Position numbers and translations under genes: made by a program
Notes under the pieces: generated by a model
Told to the model about the DNA's origin: nothing
Seen by the model: only the letters and a program-made list of their open reading frames with translations
Database searches by the model: none
From: Paenibacillus rhizovicinus
GTDB taxonomy: Bacteria; Bacillota; Bacilli; Paenibacillales; Paenibacillaceae
Assembly (NCBI RefSeq): GCF_010365285.1
Contig: NZ_CP048286.1
Span: forward strand, 4,532,501 to 4,596,500
Length of the DNA: 64,000 nt
Reading direction: 5' to 3'
In this document: piece by piece, positions 10,961-20,333 of the stretch
How the letters are laid out: every line of letters begins with the position of its first letter
Position numbering within the stretch: position 1 is the stretch's first letter

Positions 10961-12655
10961 ATGAGTAAAGGTTTAGGGGTCAAAATGAGTGTGCTTCTGG
11001 TCATCGCGGTTATGCTTTTATCGGCATGCGATTCATCCGGAGCAAAGAATAACGCAGGCTCGGCGAACGCTGCCGGAGATAAGGGCAGCGCGGGCGCAAC
11101 CAATGCGGCAGGAGACAAGAACGCCGAGACGAAGGCCGCCGACGGCGGCGAGCTGACTTACGCGCTGGCCACCTCGCCGGATTCCCTCGATCCTGCCCGC
11201 AGCGGGCTGGCCGTATCCGTGCGGGTATTCCGCACTATCTACGACAGTCTCGTAGCGCAGCTGCCGGATAACACGATCAAGCCATGGCTGGCTACGGAGT
11301 GGACGATTTCGCCGGACGGCAAGAGTTACACGTTCAAGCTTCGCAAGGACGTCAAGTTCCAGGACGGCACGCCGTTCAACGCGGAGGCGGTCAAATACAG
11401 CTTTGACCGTATCCTCGACCCGGCGACGAAGGCGGCGAACGCTTCGGCGCTGCTCAAACCTTACCAATCGTCCGAAATCATCGACGACTATACGATCAAG
11501 CTGAACCTGGAGACGCCTTCCGTCGCCTTCCTCGGCAATCTGAGCCAAGCGATGCTGGGAATCGTATCGCCGACGGCTGCGAAACAATCCGGCGACCAGT
11601 TCGGCAAGAATCCCGTAGGCACCGGTCCGTTCTCGTTCGTGAAGTGGGAAGACAACACGGACATTCAAGTCAAGCGCAACCCGGATTACGCTTGGGCTCC
11701 CGAACTGGTGGAGAACAAAGGAGCCGCGCATCTGGATACCATCGATTTCAAAATCATTCCGGAAGAAGCGACGCGCATCGGCAGCGTCCAGAGCGGTCAA
11801 GTGAAGGCGATCGAAACGGTGCCGCCGCAAAACGTCGTTTCGCTCAAGAGCGATAACAAGCTCCAAGTGCTTCAGGTCAACACCGCCGGCCTGCCGTACA
11901 CGCTGTTCTTCAACCAGACCGCGGCGCATGCGCCATGGAACGAGTTGAAGGCAAGGCAAGCCGTCCAGTACGCCGTGGATATCGATTCGATCGTGAAGAG
12001 CCTGTACCTCGGCACGTACCAACGCGCTTGGTCGCCTTTATCGCCTAATACGTTCGGTTACGATCCGTCGCTGGAGAACGGCATCAAGCCGGACCTCGAC
12101 AAAGCGAACCAACTGCTGGACGAACTGGGCTGGACCAAGGGATCGGACGGCATTCGCGAGAAGGACGGCAAGAAGCTCACGCTCCATTACGTAGACGGCT
12201 CGCCGAACCGGGAGAAACGCAATGACATCGCCGCGATCATTCAGCAGCAATTGAAGAAAGTCGGCATCGACGTTCAGGTCGAGATTACCAAAGACGTTGC
12301 GACCGTGGTTTACACGAACTGGGCTTACGATCTGTACGGCAACAGCCAAGTGAATTCGGATCCTGCCGCACTCAATTCGTTCTATCATACGACGGCTCCG
12401 GATGCCCGTCCGTCGCTCAGCCATCTCGCCGATCCGGCGCTCGACAAGCTGTTGGAGCAAGGAGCCATTGAATCGGATCCCGCTAAACGCAAAGAGATTT
12501 ACGTGAAAGTCCAGCATGCGATTATCGACAACGCCGCTATCCTGCCGATCTACGTGTTCCCTTACACCGTAGCGGCTACGAAAGACCTGTCCGGCCTGAA
12601 ATTCGATTCGCTCGGTTACCCGCTGTTCAATGACGCATCGCTCGCCCAGAAATAA
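10961..12655 (+). CDS. ABC importer, peptide/nickel-type solute-binding lipoprotein (family 5)
   Basis: 564 residues. Type II signal peptide with lipobox LLSAC (Cys24), a low-complexity Ala/Gly/Asn/Lys linker to about residue 60, then a family-5 solute-binding fold: TYALATSPDSLDPARSG, LATEWTISPDGKSYTFKLRKDVKFQDGTPF, and GTGPFSFVKWE. GGGAGG precedes the ATG. First gene of a complete importer with 12668, 13613 and 14519. Dipeptides, nickel, glutathione and sulfur compounds are all carried by this family; the flanking monooxygenases favour an organosulfur or similar substrate. Confidence 0.95.
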   Translation: MSKGLGVKMSVLLVIAVMLLSACDSSGAKNNAGSANAAGDKGSAGATNAAGDKNAETKAADGGELTYALATSPDSLDPARSGLAVSVRVFRTIYDSLVAQLPDNTIKPWLATEWTISPDGKSYTFKLRKDVKFQDGTPFNAEAVKYSFDRILDPATKAANASALLKPYQSSEIIDDYTIKLNLETPSVAFLGNLSQAMLGIVSPTAAKQSGDQFGKNPVGTGPFSFVKWEDNTDIQVKRNPDYAWAPELVENKGAAHLDTIDFKIIPEEATRIGSVQSGQVKAIETVPPQNVVSLKSDNKLQVLQVNTAGLPYTLFFNQTAAHAPWNELKARQAVQYAVDIDSIVKSLYLGTYQRAWSPLSPNTFGYDPSLENGIKPDLDKANQLLDELGWTKGSDGIREKDGKKLTLHYVDGSPNREKRNDIAAIIQQQLKKVGIDVQVEITKDVATVVYTNWAYDLYGNSQVNSDPAALNSFYHTTAPDARPSLSHLADPALDKLLEQGAIESDPAKRKEIYVKVQHAIIDNAAILPIYVFPYTVAATKDLSGLKFDSLGYPLFNDASLAQK

Positions 12656-12667
12656 GGAGGTCGGAAG

Positions 12668-13597
12668 ATGCTCAAAATCATAGCGGTTCGCTTGCTCAGT
12701 TCCGTGGGCGTCGTGGCCGGCTCGTCGATCTTGGTGTTCTGCATCCTGTACGTGCTGCCAGGGGATGTCGTGATGAACATGATCGACCCGAGCTCGATGA
12801 GCCCGGAGGCGATCGCCAACCTCCGGCACCAGCTAGGCGTCGACCGGCCCTTCTATGAACAGCTGCTGCATTATTTCAACGCGATGCTGCATGGCGATTT
12901 CGGGCATTCGCTCGTGAACTCGGAGCCGGTCCTGCCGAAAATCATGGCTCATTTCCCGGCTACGCTCGAGCTGACGGCCGCTGCCTCGGCGATTGCCATT
13001 CTCGTCGGGGTGGTGCTGGGCGTGCTGTCGGCCATTCATCGGAATAAACCGATCGATATCGCGGCCAGGATCATCGGCTTGTTCGGCATCTCGATGCCGA
13101 CCTTCTGGTCGGGCATTCTGATGATTCTCATCTTCTCGGTTACGCTCGGGTGGCTTCCCGCGATGGGCTCGGACGGTTGGAAAACGCTGGTTCTTCCCGC
13201 GCTTACGCTCGGTCTGCTCGGTGCGGGCTTCATTGTCCGGATGGTCCGCAATTCGATGCTCGAGGTGCTGGGCGAGCCGTTTATTACGACGCTGCGCGCC
13301 AAAGGGTTGTTGGAGAGGTCCGTTATGTATCGTCATGCGCTGCGCAACGCGCTCATTCCGGCGGTCACGATGATGGGCATTCTCGTCGGCGAAATGCTGG
13401 CCGGCACGGTAGTCATCGAAACGGTGTTCTCGCGGCAGGGCATCGGGCGGATCATCTCGGATGCCATTATGTCGAAGGATTTGCCGGTCGTGCAGGGCGT
13501 CGTCCTGTTCACGGCCATCGTCTACGTCGCCATTAACGCCCTGGTCGACATCTCGTATTCGTACATCGATCCGCGGGTTAGACGCCTGCAGCATTAA
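12668..13597 (+). CDS. ABC importer permease, DppB/OppB type
   Basis: 309 residues, six predicted membrane segments. Shows the DppB N-terminal helix and QLGVDRPFYEQLLHYF segment, and the permease EAA loop MLEVLGEPFITTLRAKGLLERSVMYRHALRNALIP that docks to the ATPase. It starts 12 bases behind the binding-protein stop, with AGGAGGTCGGAAG in front. Confidence 0.95.
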   Translation: MLKIIAVRLLSSVGVVAGSSILVFCILYVLPGDVVMNMIDPSSMSPEAIANLRHQLGVDRPFYEQLLHYFNAMLHGDFGHSLVNSEPVLPKIMAHFPATLELTAAASAIAILVGVVLGVLSAIHRNKPIDIAARIIGLFGISMPTFWSGILMILIFSVTLGWLPAMGSDGWKTLVLPALTLGLLGAGFIVRMVRNSMLEVLGEPFITTLRAKGLLERSVMYRHALRNALIPAVTMMGILVGEMLAGTVVIETVFSRQGIGRIISDAIMSKDLPVVQGVVLFTAIVYVAINALVDISYSYIDPRVRRLQH

Positions 13598-13612
13598 AGG
13601 GGGAATGAAGAG

Positions 13613-14506
13613 ATGAGGGAAGCCGCCTCGGTTAAAACGGTATGGCGAACGAAAGCCGCTTCCTCGGCCTTTCGGCGCAGGATGCCGAAGGTGTCCGTTA
13701 CGCGGTTGATGGTCTACGCCGCAAGCTTGGTCGTCCTGTTTCTGATTGCCTGCGCGCTCGTGCCGCAGTGGATCGCCCCCTATTCGCCCACGGATATGCA
13801 GGCGGACCGGATTCTGCTGCCGCCAGGGGCTGCCCATTGGTTCGGCACCGATTATTTCGGACGCGACATCTTCAGCGTCGTCGTGCACGGAACGCGGGAA
13901 TCGTTGTTCATCGGCTTCGCTTCGGTCATCGTCGGCGGTTTGGCCGGGACGCTGATCGGCGCATCGGCCGGCTACTTCGGCGGATGGGTGGACGGCGTTC
14001 TGATGCGAGTCATCGACGTGTTCATGACGATTCCGGGCGTCCTGCTTGCGCTCGCGGTTGCCGCGGTGCTCGGACCCGGCCTATGGAACTTGATTTTGGC
14101 GGTTGCGCTGGCATCGATTCCGAACTACGCCAGAATCATGCGCGGGCAAATTCTCAGCGTCAAGAACCGGCCGTTCATTCTGGCCTCCCGTTCCATCGGC
14201 GCTTCGGAGTTGCCGATCTTCTTCAAGCATGTGCTGCCGAATTCGTTGTCGCCGCTGCTCGTCATGGCTTGCATCGGCGTAGGAACTTCGATTTTGACCG
14301 GCTCGGGCTTAAGCTTTCTCGGGCTAGGCGTAATCAAGGAAATTCCGGATTGGGGCGCGCTATTGTCTCAAGGAAGAGGATACTTAACGGTTGCTTGGTG
14401 GATCTGCACGTTTCCCGGGCTCGCGATCACGTTGTTCGTCTTGTCCGTCAACGTCATCGGCGACGAGCTGCGCGATGCGCTCGATCCGAGGAAGCGCCGT
14501 GCATAG
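13613..14506 (+). CDS. ABC importer permease, DppC/OppC type
   Basis: 297 residues, six membrane segments after a basic 30-residue N-terminus. GTDYFGRDIFSVVVHGTRES is the DppC signature, and the EAA loop reads VKNRPFILASRSIGASELPIFFKHVLPNS. It begins 15 bases after the DppB-like gene. Confidence 0.95.
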   Translation: MREAASVKTVWRTKAASSAFRRRMPKVSVTRLMVYAASLVVLFLIACALVPQWIAPYSPTDMQADRILLPPGAAHWFGTDYFGRDIFSVVVHGTRESLFIGFASVIVGGLAGTLIGASAGYFGGWVDGVLMRVIDVFMTIPGVLLALAVAAVLGPGLWNLILAVALASIPNYARIMRGQILSVKNRPFILASRSIGASELPIFFKHVLPNSLSPLLVMACIGVGTSILTGSGLSFLGLGVIKEIPDWGALLSQGRGYLTVAWWICTFPGLAITLFVLSVNVIGDELRDALDPRKRRA

Positions 14507-14518
14507 GGGGAGACGCAT

Positions 14519-16741
14519 GTGAGTCAATTGTTGGACATAGAGCGCGTCAGCGTGGAATTCGCTAATGGCCGAGGCGTACTGGAAGCGATCAGCGACGTGA
14601 GCTTCTCGATCAAAGCCGGCGAAACCGTATGCCTGGTCGGGGAGTCGGGGAGCGGGAAGACGGTCACTTCCAAAGCCGTCATGCGTCTGATCGACGACGA
14701 GAACGGCAGAATCAGCGCGGGCGCAATCCATCTGAACGGCGTCGATATCGCCGCGCTGCCGGATCAGGCGCTCCGGTCGCTGCGCGGGAAGAAGATGGCG
14801 ATGGTGTTCCAGGAGCCGATGTCGGCGTTCGATCCGGTGTTTTCGATCGGCCGGCAGATCGTCGAAACCATACGGCGCCATGACCGGAGCAGGACGCAGA
14901 GCGAAGCCCGGCAGCGGGCGGTGGATCTGCTGCGGCGCGTCGGCATACCCGAGCCGGAGCTCCGGATGAAGCAATATCCGAACGAGTTGTCGGGCGGGAT
15001 GCTGCAGCGGGCGATGATCGCCATGGCCTTAAGCTGCCAGCCCGAGCTGCTCATTGCCGACGAACCGACAACGGCGCTCGACGTGACGATTCAGGCGCAG
15101 ATCCTGCAGCTGCTGCAGGAATTGAAGAGCGAGTTCAACATGGCGATTCTGCTCATTACCCATGATCTCGGCGTCGCGGCTGCCATCGCCGACCGCATCG
15201 TGGTGATGTACGCGGGACAAGTGGTGGAACAGGCCTCCGCCGCGGACTTGTTCGCCGAGCCTCATCACCCATACACGATGGGCCTGCTGCAGTCGATCAC
15301 GACGATGGACAGCGACCGCTCGCAAAAGCTGTTCACGATTCCGGGCTCGATTCCGAGCTTGGCCGATTTGCCTGCGGGCTGCCGCTTCCATCCCCGCTGT
15401 CCGTTTGCCACGGAGAAATGCTTGAACGAGGCGCCGCCGCTGCACGATCGGGGCGAGAGACAAGCGGCTTGCTGGCATGTTGAACAGTTTGTCGCCGACC
15501 CAATGGAGCGGCAGCCTGCGCAGGAGGCCGAGGCCGCATTCCATGCTGAATGGTCTGGGGAAGCAGCTTCCGCATCGGCTTCGCCAGATGCGCCGGCTTC
15601 GCCGGCTGCGTCGGCAGGGGCGCTCATGGAGCCGGAGCCGGAACAAGGCGTGGCTCGGGCCTCGTTAGAGGCATCGGGAATGGCGGCAGCCCTGGCGCCC
15701 GCGCCCGCGGAATCAGTCGCGGATAGCCTGATCGAACTGCGGCATGTGACCAAGCATTACCCCTTTGACCGTTCGATTTTCTCATGGACGAAGAAGGCGG
15801 TTCAGGCTGTCGACGACGTCTCGTTCGCGATCCGAAAAGGCGAAACGTTCGGACTGGTAGGCGAGTCGGGCAGCGGCAAGTCGACGCTCGGCCGGGTGCT
15901 GCTTCAGCTCGAGAAGCCGACTTCGGGCTCTGTCATATTCGAGGGCAGGGAGCTGGGAGCGCTGACTTCGGCCGGCTTGCGGGAGGAGCGCAAGCATATG
16001 CAAATGATCTTCCAGGATCCGTACGGTTCCGTCGATCCGCGCTGGAAAGTCGGCGATATCGTCGGCGAGCCGTTCTCCGTGCATGGCAAGCTGAGCGCGG
16101 GGGAGAAACGGGAGGCCGTTCAGGAGCTGCTGCAGCTGGTCGGCTTGAATCCGACCGCTTACGATCGCTTCCCCCATGAATTCTCGGGCGGACAGCGGCA
16201 GCGGATCGGCATCGCCAGGGCAATCGCGCTCCGGCCGAAATTTCTGCTGGCGGACGAGGCGGTATCGGCGCTGGACGTCTCGGTTCAGGCGCAGATCGTC
16301 AACCTGCTTCAGGATCTCAGGCAGCGTCTGAATTTGACCTCTCTGTTTATCGGGCACGGACTGAATATCGTACGGTACGTATCCGATCGCATTGGCGTGA
16401 TGTATCTGGGGAAATTGGTCGAGATCGCGCCCAGCGAGCAGTTATTCAGGCGGCCGGCGCATCATTACACGAGAGCGCTTATCGCGTCGATTCCAGTTCC
16501 CGTCCCGGATCGGCATCGGGAGCTGTCCGCCCTTCATGGAGAAATTCCGTCGCCGGCGAATCCGCCTTCCGGCTGCCGGTTTCGTACCCGCTGCCCGGCC
16601 GCGACCGCCAGATGCGCGGCGGAACAGCCTGAAATGCGCGAAATCGACCGCGGCCATTTCGTTGCCTGCCACGATCCATTGGATCAAGTGCTGAATATCG
16701 AGGCCGGCCGGCGCCCCGTTTCCGCCGATTGGCGGATATAA
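14519..16741 (+). CDS. ABC importer, fused double ATPase (DppD-DppF/GsiA type)
   Basis: 740 residues carrying both ATPases of the importer in one chain. First half: Walker A GESGSGKT, signature [12 protein letters not shown], Walker [13 protein letters not shown], then the cysteine-bearing oligopeptide C-domain [15 protein letters not shown]. About residues 325-400 are an Ala/Pro/Glu-rich linker. Second half: [35 protein letters not shown], and a second C-domain [15 protein letters not shown]. The H-loop of the second half reads GHGLNIVRY instead of the usual SHDL. The GTG start at 14519 follows AGGGGGA. GsiA of E. coli (glutathione import) has the same fusion, known from the family. Confidence 0.94.
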   Translation: MSQLLDIERVSVEFANGRGVLEAISDVSFSIKAGETVCLVGESGSGKTVTSKAVMRLIDDENGRISAGAIHLNGVDIAALPDQALRSLRGKKMAMVFQEPMSAFDPVFSIGRQIVETIRRHDRSRTQSEARQRAVDLLRRVGIPEPELRMKQYPNELSGGMLQRAMIAMALSCQPELLIADEPTTALDVTIQAQILQLLQELKSEFNMAILLITHDLGVAAAIADRIVVMYAGQVVEQASAADLFAEPHHPYTMGLLQSITTMDSDRSQKLFTIPGSIPSLADLPAGCRFHPRCPFATEKCLNEAPPLHDRGERQAACWHVEQFVADPMERQPAQEAEAAFHAEWSGEAASASASPDAPASPAASAGALMEPEPEQGVARASLEASGMAAALAPAPAESVADSLIELRHVTKHYPFDRSIFSWTKKAVQAVDDVSFAIRKGETFGLVGESGSGKSTLGRVLLQLEKPTSGSVIFEGRELGALTSAGLREERKHMQMIFQDPYGSVDPRWKVGDIVGEPFSVHGKLSAGEKREAVQELLQLVGLNPTAYDRFPHEFSGGQRQRIGIARAIALRPKFLLADEAVSALDVSVQAQIVNLLQDLRQRLNLTSLFIGHGLNIVRYVSDRIGVMYLGKLVEIAPSEQLFRRPAHHYTRALIASIPVPVPDRHRELSALHGEIPSPANPPSGCRFRTRCPAATARCAAEQPEMREIDRGHFVACHDPLDQVLNIEAGRRPVSADWRI

Positions 16742-16824
16742 GCGCCGTACCGCCGCGATTGAATAATAACTGCCCGTCAACTGGGCAATGCCCGGTCTCG
16801 GGATTAAAAAGGGAGGAAATGATC

Positions 16825-18159
16825 ATGGGAACGAAGAGACAGATCAAGCTGGGGGCGATTTTGCACGGTGTCGGAGGCAATATCTCCGGATGGCGGCATC
16901 CGGATGCCGTTACGGATGCGAGCGTGAACTTTGAGCTCTACAAGCAATGGACGCAGAAGGCGGAGGCAGGCAAGTTCGATTTCGTCTTCATCGCCGACGG
17001 GTTGTACATTACGGAGAAATCGATTCCGCATTTCTTGAATCGTTTCGAGCCGTTAACGATCTTGAGCGCGCTGGCTGGCGTCAGTTCGAAAATCGGGCTG
17101 GTCGGCACCTTGTCGACTTCTTACAGCGAGCCGTTCACGGTTTCCCGCCAATTCGCGTCCCTGGATATGATCAGCCGGGGAAGGGCGGGCTGGAATGTCG
17201 TGACATCGCCGCTGGAAGGCTCTGCCCTTAACTTCGGCAAGACGGAGCAGCAGCATCCCGCCCATTCCGAGCGCTACCGGATCGCGGACGAATATCTGGA
17301 AGTCGCGACAGGCTTGTGGAACTCATGGGAGGAAGACGCATTCGTGCGAAATAAGGAGACCGGCGTCTTCTTCGACCCGGCGAAAATGCATACGCTGGAC
17401 CATAAAGGAAGTTACTTCTCGGTCAAAGGGCCGCTCAATATCGCAAGATCCAAGCAGGGAGAGACGGTTATTTTCCAAGCGGGGGCATCGGAATCCGGGA
17501 AGCAATTCGCGGCTAAATGGGCGAACGCCATCTTCACCGGGCAAGAATCGGCGGAAGAGGCGAAATTGTATTATGACGATGTGAAAGGCCGGGCCGCGGC
17601 GCTGGGCAGGAACCCGGAGGAAATCGTCATCATGCCGGGAATCGGACCGATCATCGGCCGCACGCAGGAAGAAGCGGAACGCAAATACGAAGCGATCGCC
17701 AATCTGGTTTCGATCGACAAGGCGCTGGATTTCCTGGGGCGCTTCTACGAGTATCACGACTTCACCCAATATGCGCTTGACGAACCGTTCCCGGAGCTTG
17801 GCGAGCTTGGACGGAACAGCTTCCGGAGCGCGACGGACCGCATGAAAGAACGGGCAAAAGAAGAAGGGCTGACGCTTCGTCAGGTCGCGCTGCAAGTGGC
17901 GACGCCGAAGCCGACGTTCCTCGGGACGCCGGAGTCGGTCGCCGACAAGCTGCAGGCTTGGTTCGAGGCCGGAGCGGCAGACGGGTTCATCGTCGGGTCG
18001 GCTGCGCCGAACGGGCTGGAGGAATTCGTGGACCACGTAGTGCCGATTCTGCAAGCCCGCGGCTTATTCCGCGAGGAATACGAGGCCGACACGCTGCGCG
18101 GCAATTTGGGTCTCCCGACCCCGGTTAACCGCCATGCTGCGGCATTGTCGAACCGTTGA
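16825..18159 (+). CDS. LLM-class flavin-dependent monooxygenase, NtaA/SnaA/DszA type (second copy)
   Basis: 444 residues, clearly paralogous to the protein at 9515 (shared [98 protein letters not shown]). The ATG at 16825 has GGGAGG at eight bases. It ends the importer cluster and is closed by a terminator at 18172. Two related but diverged oxygenases on both sides of one importer suggest two oxidation steps or two related substrates. Confidence 0.93.
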   Translation: MGTKRQIKLGAILHGVGGNISGWRHPDAVTDASVNFELYKQWTQKAEAGKFDFVFIADGLYITEKSIPHFLNRFEPLTILSALAGVSSKIGLVGTLSTSYSEPFTVSRQFASLDMISRGRAGWNVVTSPLEGSALNFGKTEQQHPAHSERYRIADEYLEVATGLWNSWEEDAFVRNKETGVFFDPAKMHTLDHKGSYFSVKGPLNIARSKQGETVIFQAGASESGKQFAAKWANAIFTGQESAEEAKLYYDDVKGRAAALGRNPEEIVIMPGIGPIIGRTQEEAERKYEAIANLVSIDKALDFLGRFYEYHDFTQYALDEPFPELGELGRNSFRSATDRMKERAKEEGLTLRQVALQVATPKPTFLGTPESVADKLQAWFEAGAADGFIVGSAAPNGLEEFVDHVVPILQARGLFREEYEADTLRGNLGLPTPVNRHAAALSNR

Positions 18160-18171
18160 TGGCAGCGGAAG

Positions 18172-18205
18172 GAGCGTCCGAGTCAGATCGGACGTTCTTT
18201 TTGCT
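18172..18205 (+). terminator. Terminator behind monooxygenase/ABC cluster
   Basis: 10-bp stem GAGCGTCCGA / TCGGACGTTC with one wobble, followed by TTTTTGCTTTTG. Confidence 0.9.
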
Positions 18206-18382
18206 TTTGTTTACATGGTTTGTATGGTTGCATGTTTTGCATGTTTGCTGAAGTAGAGGCCTTCGGTACGTGCAGCGTTCGGACACCTGGATTCTTCGGC
18301 GTTTAAGCTGATTTTAAGGTCGTTTTAAGCCGAGCCGTTTAAACTAGGCCTTAGTTGAAGTTTTCAATATTGGATAAGGCGA

Positions 18383-18961
18383 GTGGTCACGGTGAATATC
18401 GAGGCGGTGTTTGGTTCTTTTCCGGCTATCCAGACCGAACGGCTGAACTTGCGGCAGCTGCAGACGAAGGATGCGGAGGACCTGTATTCATTTTGGGCCG
18501 ATGCGAAGGTGACCCGATATTTGGATTGGGACGGTCCGGGCTCCGTAGAGGATTCCGGCCAGTTGATCGAGTCATGGAACCAGGCGTATCAGGAACGCAG
18601 GCTCCTGCCCTGGGGAATTTCTTATCGGCAGCAATCGGAGCTTCTGGGCACGATTACGCTTATGCCGACGCGGGGGACTTTCGAAGAATCCCGCTATCCG
18701 CTTGTGATGGGCTATGACTTGACCCCGAAGCAATGGAATCAGGGCATTATGTCCGAAGCCTTGAATGGCGTGCTGGATTTTACGAGGCGTTCGCTTCGCC
18801 CGTACCGTATCCAAGCCGAGGTTTCCCCGGAAAATACGGCTTCGCTCAAGCTGCTGAAGAAGCTCGGCTTCCAGCAGGAAGGCGTACTGCGTTCCTATCT
18901 CATGCATGAGGTGACGCATAAGCTGCTGGACATCGCGGTGATGGCATTGCTTTGCAATTGA
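18383..18961 (+). CDS. GNAT N-acetyltransferase (RimJ/RimL type)
   Basis: 192 residues. Opens with the RimL-like ALQTERLNLRQLQTKDAEDLYSFWAD pattern (here IQTERLNLRQLQ), followed by VTRYLDWDGP, the beta-4/alpha-3 acetyl-CoA site around YDLTPKQWNQGIMSEAL and the C-terminal ENTASLKLLKKLGFQQEGVLR. It transfers acetyl from acetyl-CoA to an amine, often a protein N-terminus or antibiotic; the target is unknown. GTG start at 18383 with GGATAAGG upstream; a second GTG three codons later is possible. Confidence 0.88.
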   Translation: MVTVNIEAVFGSFPAIQTERLNLRQLQTKDAEDLYSFWADAKVTRYLDWDGPGSVEDSGQLIESWNQAYQERRLLPWGISYRQQSELLGTITLMPTRGTFEESRYPLVMGYDLTPKQWNQGIMSEALNGVLDFTRRSLRPYRIQAEVSPENTASLKLLKKLGFQQEGVLRSYLMHEVTHKLLDIAVMALLCN

Positions 18962-19031
18962 GTTGCCCGTCGATCGGAGGGCCGCGTTCCCGCAATGGGA
19001 GCCGGCCCTTTGCGGTACTTCGCCGCCAAAT

Positions 19032-19073
19032 AAAAAAGGACGGAGCAGAATGCGATCTGCTTCGTCCCTTTTG
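19032..19073. terminator. Bidirectional terminator
   Basis: Stem AAAGGACGGAGCAGA / TCTGCTTCGTCCCTTTT with A-tract on the left and T-tract on the right, between two convergent genes. Confidence 0.9.
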
Positions 19074-19093
19074 CATATGCGTCGTTCGGTTTC

Positions 19094-19921
19094 TTACAAA
19101 TAAGCCTCCACGATGCGGCGCACGCGGTTAATGCCTTCCCACATGTCGCCAGGCCCGTCGTAAATGAGGGAAATCGCGCCGTTGTAGCTGCCTTCCTTCA
19201 GCAGTTCCAGGCAGCGGGTATACTCTTCGGCATCGGCAATGCCGTTCTCGTCGTATTGCGCCTTGGCATGAATGGAGACGGCGTACGGGAGAATGGCGGC
19301 AAGCTGCTCGTATTTGGTTTCGCCTTTGAAGTTGCCGAAATCGTCGACGATGTTCAGCTTCCCGTCGAACGCCTCGATGATCGCTAAGCAGTTCGCGGCC
19401 GTGGACGTCAGCGGTTTGAAGTTTTCCGTGATCACGCGGACGCTGCGGCTTTGCCCGTAGGCGTGCAGCTCTTTCAGGCCCGCGATGGAACGGGCGAGAG
19501 CAGCCTCGTCTGTCGGTTCGCTTTCGCCAGCGACGACGCGAATATTCTTCGCGCCGGCTTTCTGGGCAATGTCGATCCATTGGCGAATATACCCGATGTC
19601 GGCTTGTCTGCGGACTTCGTCCGCGGTGGAAAGGTCGCCGTAATCGAGCAGGACGGTATCGAACGAAATGCCCGCTTGCTCGAATGCGCCGCGCAGCTCG
19701 GCCAGATAGCTATCGTCCGTGGACGGGAAATGGAAATGGCCGATTTCCAGCGCGCCGAAGCCTTCTTTGGCTAGAAAAGCCGGCAGGTCGACAAGCTTCA
19801 TCAGTTCCGGCTGCGGAGTTTCAACGGAAACATGGGTACGGGTATCGGCATCCCACTGCGTCCAGCGCAGGGGGCCAAGATTGCGGTGCAAACTCCAGGT
19901 GCTTAGGGACAGGTAACTCAT
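19094..19921 (-). CDS. Sugar phosphate isomerase/epimerase-like TIM-barrel protein
   Basis: 275 residues of the xylose-isomerase-like AP-endonuclease-2 superfamily. Metal-site style strands are visible: GALEIGHFHFPS, GAKNIRVVAGES, ITENFKPLTS, LNIVDDFGNF, SIHAKAQYD and GAISLIYDGPGDMWEG, giving the acidic and histidine ligands for a divalent metal. Start is uncertain: an ATG at 19921 or a GTG four codons earlier, with GGAG nearby but poorly spaced for either. Neighbours on the same strand are an epimerase and a small zinc-finger-like protein, so a role in sugar or inositol conversion is plausible. Confidence 0.88.
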   Translation of the reverse strand: MSYLSLSTWSLHRNLGPLRWTQWDADTRTHVSVETPQPELMKLVDLPAFLAKEGFGALEIGHFHFPSTDDSYLAELRGAFEQAGISFDTVLLDYGDLSTADEVRRQADIGYIRQWIDIAQKAGAKNIRVVAGESEPTDEAALARSIAGLKELHAYGQSRSVRVITENFKPLTSTAANCLAIIEAFDGKLNIVDDFGNFKGETKYEQLAAILPYAVSIHAKAQYDENGIADAEEYTRCLELLKEGSYNGAISLIYDGPGDMWEGINRVRRIVEAYL

Positions 19922-19947
19922 TTCAACGATCACGCTCCACGATTAGT

Positions 19948-20211
19948 TTATAAAAGCCTTCTGCATTCTTCGCATTTCTTCACTTTCGGATACTCTCTGG
20001 CCTCAAAAAAATCATCGGTATAGAAACAGCGCCTGCTGTGGCTGGCAGCGTCGCCGGCCTTGTCTTTGAAGGACGAGCTATCGACGGCGGCACAGCGCGT
20101 GGAATGCAGCTTTCTTCCCGTCGAATCGGCGATAATGAAATAACCTTGCTGACTTTTGTACGTTGTGAAATCCTCGATCGTCATCACTTCAATCAAGTTT
20201 TTCAACTCCAA
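19948..20211 (-). CDS. Small protein with Ada-like zinc-binding pattern
   Basis: Up to 87 residues from a TTG start; an internal ATG at residue 10 would give 78. The pattern H-S-T-R-C near residue 37, another Cys near 62 and KKCEECRRL at the C-terminus resembles the Cys4-type metal fold of the Ada N-terminal domain and of small domains attached to nucleases (a His/Cys pair, then a C-x2-C after a Y-P-x-V-K turn). No function can be assigned. It sits 26 bases upstream of the isomerase gene in the same direction. Confidence 0.65.
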   Translation of the reverse strand: MELKNLIEVMTIEDFTTYKSQQGYFIIADSTGRKLHSTRCAAVDSSSFKDKAGDAASHSRRCFYTDDFFEAREYPKVKKCEECRRLL

Positions 20212-20333
20212 TCTTCGAAGAAAGTAGCAGGTTGCAAGGCAGGGCAGGGCATATGACCGGCCCGGAGCTCAATCGGTGGGAGGGACACGACGTTCGCGCC
20301 GCTCTCCGACGGCATCATGCACGCTGCTTAAGC

